A stretch of 37,831 nucleotides of DNA from Porphyromonadaceae bacterium UBA7555. GTDB lineage: Bacteria > Bacteroidota > Bacteroidia > Bacteroidales > Muribaculaceae. The notes beneath the pieces were generated by a model. That model was not told where the DNA came from. It ran no database searches and was given only the letters and a program-made list of their open reading frames with translations. Of the stretch, positions 22,772-30,744 are shown in pieces. The stretch is taken from positions 6,144 through 43,974 of the forward strand of contig DLLT01000045.1 of the NCBI GenBank assembly GCA_002478045.1. Direction: 5' to 3'. A program made the position numbers and the translations under genes. Every line of letters starts with the position of its first letter. The first letter of the stretch is position 1.

Positions 22772-25149
22772 TTCGCTGTCTTTTTACGGGTGGTGGTACG
22801 ACGAGTTGTTGCGGCGGCTGTGGCGGCGCGTCGAGCGGTGCGCTTGGGCGCGGCCGCAGGTGTATTGACTACTTCCATGGCCTGCTCGAGGGTCAATTCG
22901 GCTGCCGCTTCGGGTGTCGTTCCGCGCGCCAGCTTGTAGTTGGTACCCTTGTAAGCAATGTAGGGGCCGAAGCGTCCGCGCAGTATTTGCAGCTCGGGCT
23001 CTTGGTCGAAGGTGCGCAGTACACGGTTGGCGTCTTCGGCGCGCTTGGCTTCGATAAGTTCGATGGCGCGGTCGAGCGTGACGGCGGCCGGAGCCTCGTC
23101 CTTGGGTATGGATACGTACTTGTTGTCGTGGCGTACGTACGGGCCGAAGCGGCCTATGCCCACGCTGACGTCCTTGTCTTCGAAGGTGCCCAGTATGCGC
23201 GGGAAGTCGAACAAATGCAGTGCTTCGTCCAGCGTTATAGTCTCGAGGCTTTGGCCTTTGAGTAGTGATGCAAAGCGAGGCTTGGTGTCGCTGTCATTGC
23301 TACCTATCTGTACCAGAGGGCCGAAGCGGCCGATCTTGACGCTTACCGGCTCGCCGGTGGCCGGGTCGGTGCCTAATTGACGCTCGCCTACTTTGTGCTC
23401 CAGTCGCATATCCATAACCTTCTCGACTTCGGGATGGAACTTGTCGTAGAATGTCTCCATCTGGCTGTTCCATTTTAATTTACCGGCGGCTATGGCGTCA
23501 AATTTCTCCTCAATTCCGGCAGTGAAGTTGTAGTCAAGAATATTGGGGAAGTACATGGTCAGGAAGCTGTTGACAACCACTCCGATATCGGTGGGCATTA
23601 GCTTGCCTTTGTCCGCACCGTATGTCTCGGTATGAGTGGCTTCACTGATTTTGCCATCGGCATCCATAGTCAAGGTCTTGATGTCGCGCTGTGCTCCGGC
23701 GCTCTCTCCTTTGGTGACGTAATCGCGTGCCTGAATGGTGGATATGGTGGGCGCGTATGTTGAGGGACGTCCGATGCCGAGTTCCTCCATTTTTTTGACC
23801 AAAGACGCCTCTGTATATCGCGGCGGCTGCTGGGTGTACCGCTCTGTGGCAGTGAGACTTTCGCCTGTGACGCTGTCGCCTATGGCCATTGCCGGGAGCA
23901 TATCGGTGCCTTCGGCGTTGTCGATGCTGTCGTCGTGTCCTTCGATGTATACTTTGAGAAATCCATCGAACTTGACGACTTCGCCCGAGGCGGTAAAGCG
24001 TTCGGTGCTGCCGGCCGGTGTGATGTCTACGATGGTCTTTTCGATTTGTGCGTCAGCCATTTGTGACGCCACTGTGCGTTTCCATATCAGGTCGTAGAGG
24101 CGGCGTTCCTGTGCGGTGCCTTCGATGCTGTGGCGGTCGATATAAGTGGGACGTATTGCTTCGTGAGCCTCCTGAGCGCCCTTGCTGCTGGTGTGGTAAT
24201 GGCGCTGCTTGAGGTATTCCTTGCCGTGGGATGCGGTGATTTCCTGCGCAATAGCCTCCAATGCCACTTGCGAGAGATTGAGCGAGTCGGTACGCATGTA
24301 GGTGATGAGTCCGTTCTCGTAAAGCTTTTGGGCAACCATCATAGTCTGGGCAACGGTCATTCCGAGCTTGCGCGAGGCTTCCTGCTGGAGCGTAGAGGTG
24401 GTGAAAGGCGCTGCCGGAGACTTTTTCAGCGGATGTACATCAACGCCGGTGACCGAGTAGGATGTGTGAGCGCAGCCTTGGAGTAGGTTGCGAGCCTCGT
24501 TTTCATCGTCTAAACGTCGGGCGAGCTCGGCACGAAAGTGTGCGCCGCCGGCGGTGGCAAAGATGCCGGTGAGGCGGAAGTAGCGGTCGGGGGTAAAGGC
24601 CTTGATTTCCTGCTCGCGCTCGACGATAAGGCGTACGGCTACGCTTTGGACGCGGCCGGCCGAGAGTCCGGGTTTGATTTTGCGCCACAGCACGGGCGAG
24701 AGCTCGAAGCCGACGACGCGGTCGAGGACGCGGCGTGCCTGCTGTGCATCCACGAGGTTCATATCTATGGTGCGAGGATGCTTGATGGCATCGAGGATGG
24801 CGCCCTTGGTGATTTCGTGGAACACTATGCGTCGCGTGGTCTTGGGGTCGAGACCAAGGACTTCGCTCAGATGCCATGCTATGGCTTCTCCTTCGCGGTC
24901 TTCATCAGATGCCAACCACACGGTTTGTGCCTCCTTGGCGGCGCGGCGCAATTCGCCTACGAGATTCTTCTTGTCTTCCGGAATTTCGTAGATGGGCTCA
25001 AACCCTTTGTCGACATCGATGCTGAAACTATGCTTCTTCAGGTCGCGGATATGTCCGTAGCTGGACATGACCTTATAGTCGTTGCCTAAGAACTTTTCGA
25101 TGGTCTTTGCCTTGGCGGGAGACTCGACTATGACGAGATTTTTCAACAT
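22768..25149 (-). CDS. topA: DNA topoisomerase I
   Basis: A 793-aa type IA topoisomerase that relaxes negative supercoils. The TOPRIM domain begins MLKNLVIVESPAKAKTIEKF and includes ASDEDREGEAIAWHL (metal site). The catalytic Tyr284 is in ITYMRTDSLNLS; the central domain carries DAQQARRVLDRVVGFELSP. The C-terminus has three copies of a GRFGP repeat (KIGRFGPLVQ, GIGRFGPYVR, RGRFGPYIAY) in place of Cys4 zinc fingers, then a basic, Ala/Thr/Arg-rich tail. The start is ATG 25149; extension upstream passes the promoter. topA heads the seven-gene unit ending in ald. Confidence 0.97.
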   Translation of the reverse strand: MLKNLVIVESPAKAKTIEKFLGNDYKVMSSYGHIRDLKKHSFSIDVDKGFEPIYEIPEDKKNLVGELRRAAKEAQTVWLASDEDREGEAIAWHLSEVLGLDPKTTRRIVFHEITKGAILDAIKHPRTIDMNLVDAQQARRVLDRVVGFELSPVLWRKIKPGLSAGRVQSVAVRLIVEREQEIKAFTPDRYFRLTGIFATAGGAHFRAELARRLDDENEARNLLQGCAHTSYSVTGVDVHPLKKSPAAPFTTSTLQQEASRKLGMTVAQTMMVAQKLYENGLITYMRTDSLNLSQVALEAIAQEITASHGKEYLKQRHYHTSSKGAQEAHEAIRPTYIDRHSIEGTAQERRLYDLIWKRTVASQMADAQIEKTIVDITPAGSTERFTASGEVVKFDGFLKVYIEGHDDSIDNAEGTDMLPAMAIGDSVTGESLTATERYTQQPPRYTEASLVKKMEELGIGRPSTYAPTISTIQARDYVTKGESAGAQRDIKTLTMDADGKISEATHTETYGADKGKLMPTDIGVVVNSFLTMYFPNILDYNFTAGIEEKFDAIAAGKLKWNSQMETFYDKFHPEVEKVMDMRLEHKVGERQLGTDPATGEPVSVKIGRFGPLVQIGSNDSDTKPRFASLLKGQSLETITLDEALHLFDFPRILGTFEDKDVSVGIGRFGPYVRHDNKYVSIPKDEAPAAVTLDRAIELIEAKRAEDANRVLRTFDQEPELQILRGRFGPYIAYKGTNYKLARGTTPEAAAELTLEQAMEVVNTPAAAPKRTARRAATAAATTRRTTTRKKTAK

Positions 25150-25227
25150 GTCGTATTGATATAATCGGTGATTATTCGTGAATATGTTCGGAGCCGGAGC
25201 GGCCACCCGTCCCGGCTTTTCGGTCGG

Positions 25228-25261
25228 CAAAGTTAGTTATTTTTTTGCCAACAGCCCCAAA
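25228..25261 (-). promoter_or_regulatory. topA promoter
   Basis: On the minus strand TTTG (25258-25261), a 22-base spacer and TAACTTTG (25228-25235). A small GGCAAA/TTTGCC inverted repeat overlaps the box. The leader would be about 75 bases. Confidence 0.5.
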
Positions 25262-25479
25262 AATCTATATATAATGTGTATTTTCGGCTCGAAAGTGCGA
25301 AAGTGCGCCGTTTTACCCCGCTACGCAGATGAATATCTATCGTAATTTTTAATGGTAAAGCAAATGTGGAGGGAATAGATTATCTAAGAATAGTCATATT
25401 CCCAACAAAACCATAATCTCTGCAGATAAGTTGTTTTTATGTATTGTGACTATAGTTTGATGCATTATTACGGGAAAAA

Positions 25480-25525
25480 GGGATACAAACATTTGCTTGT
25501 GTCCCGGAAAAAGTTTGTATTTTTG
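25480..25525 (+). promoter_or_regulatory. Promoter and putative operator of the restriction-modification pair
   Basis: TATTTTTG (25518-25525) is a full -7 match; TTTG (25492-25495) with a 22-base spacer, or TTG (25497-25499) with 18, supplies -33. A 9-bp inverted repeat, GGGATACAA (25480-25488) with TTGTGTCCC (25497-25505), one mismatch, brackets the -33 element. The start codon is 33 bases past the -7 box. Confidence 0.6.
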
Positions 25526-25558
25526 TACTCAAATTGCGTACTACTCATTAATAAGACT

Positions 25559-27445
25559 ATGGCAGAGAAAAAAGAATTCTTGAAAGGAAGAACCTCAGTT
25601 ACTTTTATAGACCTTTTTGCTGGCGCCGGTGGCATTAGCGAGGGTTTCCTTCAAGCGTATACAGATGATAAGTATTTTGATTTTTTGTTGGCAAGTGACA
25701 TTAATGAGAATTGTGAACTGACCCATACAGTGCGATATAACCGCCAACTTGGGCTGAAAACGAAGTTCTTAACTATGGATATTATGAGTAAGGACTTTCT
25801 TAAAACTCTTATTTCAAGAATAGGAAGGAATAAGATAGATGTCGTTACTGGTGGCCCAAGTTGTCAGTCGTTTAGCCTCTCTGGTCGGCGTAGCCAATTT
25901 GATAAACGAGACAATCTATTTTTGCATTATCTAAAAGTGATTAAGGCTCTAAGACCCAAATATTTTATAATGGAAAACGTAAAAGGGCTCTTAACTAAGG
26001 ATAAGGGTAGATTCAAAAATGCGATAATGCAAGAAATTCGGTCTATCGTTGATGATGAAAAAGTTCCTGATTTTCTGATGGAAGTTGAACGGCTGTTGTC
26101 ATCTTCAGCATCAACATTTGTTAGAAACTGTATCTTAACAAAAATACAGATGGAAACGGCTGATGATGCCGCCATCTTTGGATGCAGAGATAAGTATGTC
26201 CAATTTTTGGAGGGACAATTTAAAGATATCACTCGTCAAATAGATTATAGACTGAGTAAGTCGGATGCCAAAGTAAACACTATTCGCCATGGATTGAATC
26301 TATTGCGTCATACAGAAACAAGAAAGAATATTTCAGAGCTTATTGTCAACCTTAAGACTACGTGCAGTGTAGATAACGACTCTTTTATCAATGGAATGAA
26401 TATGTTCATTTCGCAAATGGATGATGCAACGATTATAAATCTAATATGCTCGGCCATAGATGACGTTGAAGCCTTTGTGGGTATATGCGATTTGCAAGTC
26501 TCCGAGTTCCGCCAGATGATAAAGCTATATTCGGCTTCTTTGGATGAGGTATTTGAGGCGTTGTTGCCTTATGCAAAATTTTTGGGTTGTGAGAATAGTC
26601 TGAAATCTAAAATTGAAGGTATACGTTTATACGATGTGGCGCGTCCGATAATAGTAAATTCTGCAGACTATGGAGTGCCACAGAATAGGGAAAGAGTAAT
26701 ATTTATTGGTTGCAGAAAGGACCAAAAACTGATAGATGGCATAACTCCTACCGTGTCACCGCAAGAACGTGTTACAGTCTATGAAGCCATAAGTGACTTG
26801 GATTTCATAGATAGTGGAGTTACTGAAACTGATTATGGTGAGCGTAATATCATTCCGAAATATGAAACGCTAATTCGTAAGCGAGATGCTATGGGGGCGT
26901 TGAGCGACACTCCATTGGCACATACATACTCGGAGTGGTCAAGGATTGGTCGTTTGAGCCATCGGTTCGTGTTCGAGGCAACTCCGTTTTATGTTCGGTC
27001 TATGTCTGACTTAGAGGATAATCTTTTTATGGAAGACCCTGTATTATATAATCATCAAACAAGTTCTCAAAGTGATGACGTTAAAAAACGATTATCAATA
27101 ATTGCAAAGTATGGCTCATATGACAATGACTGTAAATCTGAGTTGGAAGAGAAGGGACTATGTTCGAATAAACGAAATTATACGGTCTTAAATCCGGAAG
27201 GACAAAGCCCGACGGTTGTGACTATGCCGGATGATTTTATACATTATTCAGCACATAGAGCGATGACTGTTCGGGAAATGGCTCGGCTGCAATCATTTGA
27301 CGACTCTTTTGTGTTCCAAGGTAAGAGGCAAACTGGAGGGCTAAAGAGAAAACAAGAAATACCTCAATATACGCTTGTCGGAAATGCTGTACCTCCGCTA
27401 ATGGCTCGTGCAATTGCTAATACAATATTAAAGAATATCAAGTAA
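25559..27445 (+). CDS. DNA (cytosine-5-)-methyltransferase with large internal insertion
   Basis: A 628-aa type II modification enzyme. Motif I is DLFAGAGGISEGF (18-30), motif IV GGPSCQSFS (98-106) with catalytic Cys102 and Ser in place of the usual Pro before it, motif VI ENV (139-141), motif VIII QNRERVIFIG (375-384), motif IX TVREMARLQSF (570-580) and motif X GNAVPP (608-613). Motifs VI and VIII are about 235 residues apart, where 40-50 is usual; the extra stretch (~150-345) is mostly helical and of unknown role. The recognition domain should lie between VIII and IX. The start at 25559 follows the promoter; the frame is open for 40 codons before it. The gene is AT-rich, against the strand bias, and one base before the endonuclease gene. 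Confidence 0.93.
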   Translation: MAEKKEFLKGRTSVTFIDLFAGAGGISEGFLQAYTDDKYFDFLLASDINENCELTHTVRYNRQLGLKTKFLTMDIMSKDFLKTLISRIGRNKIDVVTGGPSCQSFSLSGRRSQFDKRDNLFLHYLKVIKALRPKYFIMENVKGLLTKDKGRFKNAIMQEIRSIVDDEKVPDFLMEVERLLSSSASTFVRNCILTKIQMETADDAAIFGCRDKYVQFLEGQFKDITRQIDYRLSKSDAKVNTIRHGLNLLRHTETRKNISELIVNLKTTCSVDNDSFINGMNMFISQMDDATIINLICSAIDDVEAFVGICDLQVSEFRQMIKLYSASLDEVFEALLPYAKFLGCENSLKSKIEGIRLYDVARPIIVNSADYGVPQNRERVIFIGCRKDQKLIDGITPTVSPQERVTVYEAISDLDFIDSGVTETDYGERNIIPKYETLIRKRDAMGALSDTPLAHTYSEWSRIGRLSHRFVFEATPFYVRSMSDLEDNLFMEDPVLYNHQTSSQSDDVKKRLSIIAKYGSYDNDCKSELEEKGLCSNKRNYTVLNPEGQSPTVVTMPDDFIHYSAHRAMTVREMARLQSFDDSFVFQGKRQTGGLKRKQEIPQYTLVGNAVPPLMARAIANTILKNIK

Positions 27446-27446
27446 A

Positions 27447-28670
27447 ATGATACATATGCGTCCGTTCAATGCATTCGAGGATTCGAATGCGAAGTTTCTC
27501 GTTTCTAAACAGGTGGACTTTGCTACGATAGAAGCCACTGAAACTGGGCTAAAGAAAAGTATATTGGATGCTACTGCTCCGGTACGTGCATTTCTGAAGG
27601 AAAAGGGAGTCCATAATTATATGGAGCAACAGCAAGGCCCGGCGCATAAGAAGCTAGTTAGAACTTATATAGTTGATGAATGTGCGGAGTATCCCACGTT
27701 TTCATCCTTATATAGACCTGTGACGAAAAAAGGAGATCCGAGAATATGGATTAATAAAGTTCGTGGAGTTTCTTTTTTACAGCCCAATGATATATTTGCT
27801 ATAATAGTCAATGAGCAAGTTTTGTATGTTGTCAATTTAACGAGAGTAAACGTGCCGAAAGTGTGTGACTCATTGTTAGAAACCCCTCTTAAGTGTTTAA
27901 TCAATAGAATTTCAAAAGATAAAAATCTTGCAAGTACAGAACTCTTGGGGTTGATACGAGAAAAAATGACTGATTGGAGGCCTTCGGAAGTTATGGCAGA
28001 TACGGGTATCGGTCGAACAATTGAAAGTCTATTGGGAATTAATATGAACGCATCCAAACTTCCGGATTATAAAGGAATTGAAATAAAAAGTCATAGAGAA
28101 TTGGCTAAAGTTCGGAATGTACTGTTTACACAAACACCAGATTGGAGATTAAGCCGATTTAAGAGTGGACACCAAATAGTTGAAAGATATGGATATATTC
28201 CCAAGGACTTAAAGAGTAAAACCTTGCAGGTAACATTGTGTTCCGGTAAACCAAATCGACAATTATTGGGTTTAGATTTAAACGAAAGCAAGGGATTGCT
28301 TGAAGCTGTAGAGTTTTCCCCAATGCCAGCCGATGGAGGCTCTTATCGCGTTGTGAATAACATCGTAACTTGGACATTGCACCGTCTGCACGAACGTCTC
28401 TTGATTAAACATCATGAAACATTTTGGGTTGATGTCGAAACTCGAACGCAAGACGGGAAAGAGTACTTTCGATGTACAAAGATTGAACATACCAAAAATC
28501 CGATTACGTCTCAGTTTGACACCCTCTTGGGGCAAGGAGGAATCACGGTAGATTTCCTACTTGATAGGCCTTCTGGGAATGGGGATACTTATAGTTTTAA
28601 GATTAAAAAGTCGCTTCGATCTCTATTATTTCCGGAAAGTTCGCTATATGTGATTAATAATCAGATGTAG
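27447..28670 (+). CDS. MvaI/BcnI-family type II restriction endonuclease
   Basis: A 407-aa endonuclease. The C-terminal half has the MvaI/BcnI hallmarks: TGIGRTIESLLGINMNASK (186-204), then the PD-(D/E)xK site PDYKGIEIKSHR (206-217; Asp207, Glu212, Lys214), and HHETFWVDVET (322-332). Known members cut CCWGG or CCSGG as monomers; the site here is not known. The first ~175 residues form an extra domain (PAHKKLVRTYIVDECAEYP, PNDIFAIIVNEQVLYVVNLT) that is longer than in MvaI or BcnI themselves and may bind DNA or a partner. It starts one base after the methyltransferase stop and shares its AT-rich composition. Confidence 0.88.
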   Translation: MIHMRPFNAFEDSNAKFLVSKQVDFATIEATETGLKKSILDATAPVRAFLKEKGVHNYMEQQQGPAHKKLVRTYIVDECAEYPTFSSLYRPVTKKGDPRIWINKVRGVSFLQPNDIFAIIVNEQVLYVVNLTRVNVPKVCDSLLETPLKCLINRISKDKNLASTELLGLIREKMTDWRPSEVMADTGIGRTIESLLGINMNASKLPDYKGIEIKSHRELAKVRNVLFTQTPDWRLSRFKSGHQIVERYGYIPKDLKSKTLQVTLCSGKPNRQLLGLDLNESKGLLEAVEFSPMPADGGSYRVVNNIVTWTLHRLHERLLIKHHETFWVDVETRTQDGKEYFRCTKIEHTKNPITSQFDTLLGQGGITVDFLLDRPSGNGDTYSFKIKKSLRSLLFPESSLYVINNQM

Positions 28671-28682
28671 TCATGAACATTA

Positions 28683-28711
28683 TAGAGGGTACGTGAGCTC
28701 TTAGTCCTCTA
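28683..28711. terminator. Weak inverted repeat between convergent genes
   Basis: TAGAGG (28683-28688) and CCTCTA (28706-28711) pair around a 17-base loop, in the 50-base gap between the endonuclease and recQ stops. No T-run follows; only its place suggests a termination role. Confidence 0.3.
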
Positions 28712-28720
28712 ACTTGGGGC

Positions 28721-30658
28721 CTAGCGGCGGAGGTGGCGGCGGGCGGTGCGGCTGTCGGCCGGGGCGAGCGTGCCATCGGCGGTGAGCGTGCGGACGACAT
28801 CGGCTATGGCGTGGCGCATTTGCGGGCTCTGGCCGTCGTAGAGTTCGGCGTCGGTGGCGCCCTCGGGTCGCGAGCATCCACGTAATACCCTCTCTCGTGC
28901 ACGTTCGCGGAGCGATGTGGCGGATGATGAGGCGGCGCGTGCACGACATACATCGCAGGTGCCGCAGTCGGAGGAGGGTGTCTCGCCGAAGTATTCGAGC
29001 ATCTGTCGCACGCGGCAGCGGCTGTCGTCGAAGACAAAGGCGCGCATGGCGGCGATGCGTGCGGCCATGATATCGCGGCGTGCTTCGTAGACATCTCGGC
29101 CTATGACTACGTGCTTGGGTAGGTCACGCGAAGTTGGGTAGTAAATGTATGGTATAAGGCTGCGCGGTATGTAGTTGAGAATATCTCGGCGCGACAGCTC
29201 GAGCAGTGCGCGGTAGGTGGCTTCGGCGTCCAGTCCCGTATCGTGCGCCAGTACCCCTTCGTCGAAGTACACGTAGTCGGCGAAACTGCCGGTGTAATTG
29301 CGCAGGAAGGCGGTGAGCGTGCGTTCGGCATTGTCGCTCATGTCCATACCGTAGAGCGCGTCGCGCGTCACCGTCATCATCGCGCGTGCCTTGGCAAAGT
29401 CCGGGTCGTGGTATTCGATGGCTCCGGCAAGTGTCAGTATGGACAGTGCCGAGCGCGTGACTCCCGGTTGCAGCGAGTAGACTTCGCAGAATTTATCGAA
29501 GTCGAAGGGGTATACTCGGTCATACCCTCCGCCGATCGGTATTTCGAGGAAGTTGCCGGCCAATTCGTAGACACGCAATATGTATTCGCGCGGCGGAAAA
29601 GCCTCGCTCAGGCGGCGCGTCAGTGTGCCTTTGTCCGTGTTTTTGGCGATGACTACCGCGAATGACGGCAGACCATCGCGTCCGGCACGTCCGGCTTCCT
29701 GATAGTATTCTTCGAGCGAGGAGGGTAAGTCGTAGTGTATGACGGTGCGCACATCGGCCTTGTCTATGCCCATCCCGAAGGCATTGGTGGCCACGATGAC
29801 GCGTGTCTTGGAGGATTTCCACATTTCTTGCCGCCGGGTTTTTTCGTCGGCATCCATACCGGCATGATATGCGGCGGCGCTGATGCCGCGTTCGCATAGC
29901 ATCTGGGCTATCTGCACGGTGCGTCGGCGGCTGCGCACATACACGATAGCCGTACCGGAGGTGTGGTCGAGTACGTCAAAGAGCTTGGCGTCTTTGTCCT
30001 CGATGTGCCGTACTACAAAGCTGATATTGGGGCGTGCAAAGCTCAGAGTGTATTCGGCAGCATCGGTGCCGAAGTTGAGCCGTGCCATAATGTCGCGGCG
30101 CACCTGCGGCGTGGCCGAGGCTGTCAGCGCCAGTACGGGAACGTCCCGAACAATGGTGCGCAGCTCGGCAATTTTGAGATATGACGGACGGAAGTCGTAG
30201 CCCCATTGGGATATGCAATGTGCTTCGTCCACCACTATCAGACGTATATCGAAGGCTTGCAAATGCTGTCTGAACGTCTCGGAGCCGAGGCGTTCGGGCG
30301 ATACGTACAGTAGTCGCAATATGCCCAGACGTGCTCGGTCGTAGACGAGGCGTGCCTCGCGCGGCGTCTGTCCCGAGTAGAGTGCTCCGGCGCGTATGTC
30401 TCGTTCTTTGAGGGCGTCCACCTGGTCCTTCATTAGCGAAATCAGGGGCGTCACCACCACGGTAAGGCCCCCCAAAATCATTGCCGGCACTTGGAAAGTC
30501 AGCGACTTGCCGCCACCCGTGGGCATCAACCCCAGGGTGTCGTGCCCTTGCATCACCGAGGTGATGATGTCGAGCTGGCATGGGCGGAAGCTGTCGTATC
30601 CCCAATAGCGATGCAGGACTTCGTGTGCTTGGGCTGAAATCTCTGCTGCTGTCTGCAT
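28721..30658 (-). CDS. recQ: RecQ-family ATP-dependent DNA helicase
   Basis: A 645-aa 3'-5' helicase for recombination and fork repair. Motif I is LMPTGGGKSLTFQ (47-52 core), motif II VVDEAHCISQWGYDFRPSY, and motif VI YYQEAGRAGRDGL. The four-Cys zinc site (Cys548, Cys565, Cys568, Cys571, in SDCGTCDVCR) lies near the C-terminus, after a winged-helix-like region, rather than straight after the helicase core as in E. coli RecQ; this matches the second RecQ type common in Bacteroidetes. No HRDC domain is visible; the last ~70 residues are Arg-rich. It follows recJ by 86 bases, so a recJ-recQ unit is likely. Confidence 0.94.
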   Translation of the reverse strand: MQTAAEISAQAHEVLHRYWGYDSFRPCQLDIITSVMQGHDTLGLMPTGGGKSLTFQVPAMILGGLTVVVTPLISLMKDQVDALKERDIRAGALYSGQTPREARLVYDRARLGILRLLYVSPERLGSETFRQHLQAFDIRLIVVDEAHCISQWGYDFRPSYLKIAELRTIVRDVPVLALTASATPQVRRDIMARLNFGTDAAEYTLSFARPNISFVVRHIEDKDAKLFDVLDHTSGTAIVYVRSRRRTVQIAQMLCERGISAAAYHAGMDADEKTRRQEMWKSSKTRVIVATNAFGMGIDKADVRTVIHYDLPSSLEEYYQEAGRAGRDGLPSFAVVIAKNTDKGTLTRRLSEAFPPREYILRVYELAGNFLEIPIGGGYDRVYPFDFDKFCEVYSLQPGVTRSALSILTLAGAIEYHDPDFAKARAMMTVTRDALYGMDMSDNAERTLTAFLRNYTGSFADYVYFDEGVLAHDTGLDAEATYRALLELSRRDILNYIPRSLIPYIYYPTSRDLPKHVVIGRDVYEARRDIMAARIAAMRAFVFDDSRCRVRQMLEYFGETPSSDCGTCDVCRARAASSSATSLRERARERVLRGCSRPEGATDAELYDGQSPQMRHAIADVVRTLTADGTLAPADSRTARRHLRR

Positions 30659-30744
30659 GGGTCGGTATTATTGGGGATGGTGGGTGTCTGCATCAACTGT
30701 GCTCGAGACTGTCGGCGTGAAGCTTCGGACCGCATCGGCAGGCG

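Larger units (their letters stand above)
25150..25558. other. Divergent region between topA and the methyltransferase
   Basis: About 410 bases. The left part holds the topA promoter. From about 25260 the base composition turns AT-rich, which marks the left edge of the inserted restriction-modification segment. An inverted repeat, GGGAATA (25371-25377) with TATTCCC (25397-25403), and a second one over the methyltransferase promoter are present. No gene is evident. Confidence 0.5.

Noticed and set aside
25439..25558. Forty extra codons in frame before the methyltransferase
   Set aside because: The promoter -7 box lies inside this stretch, and the family start is the ATG at 25559.
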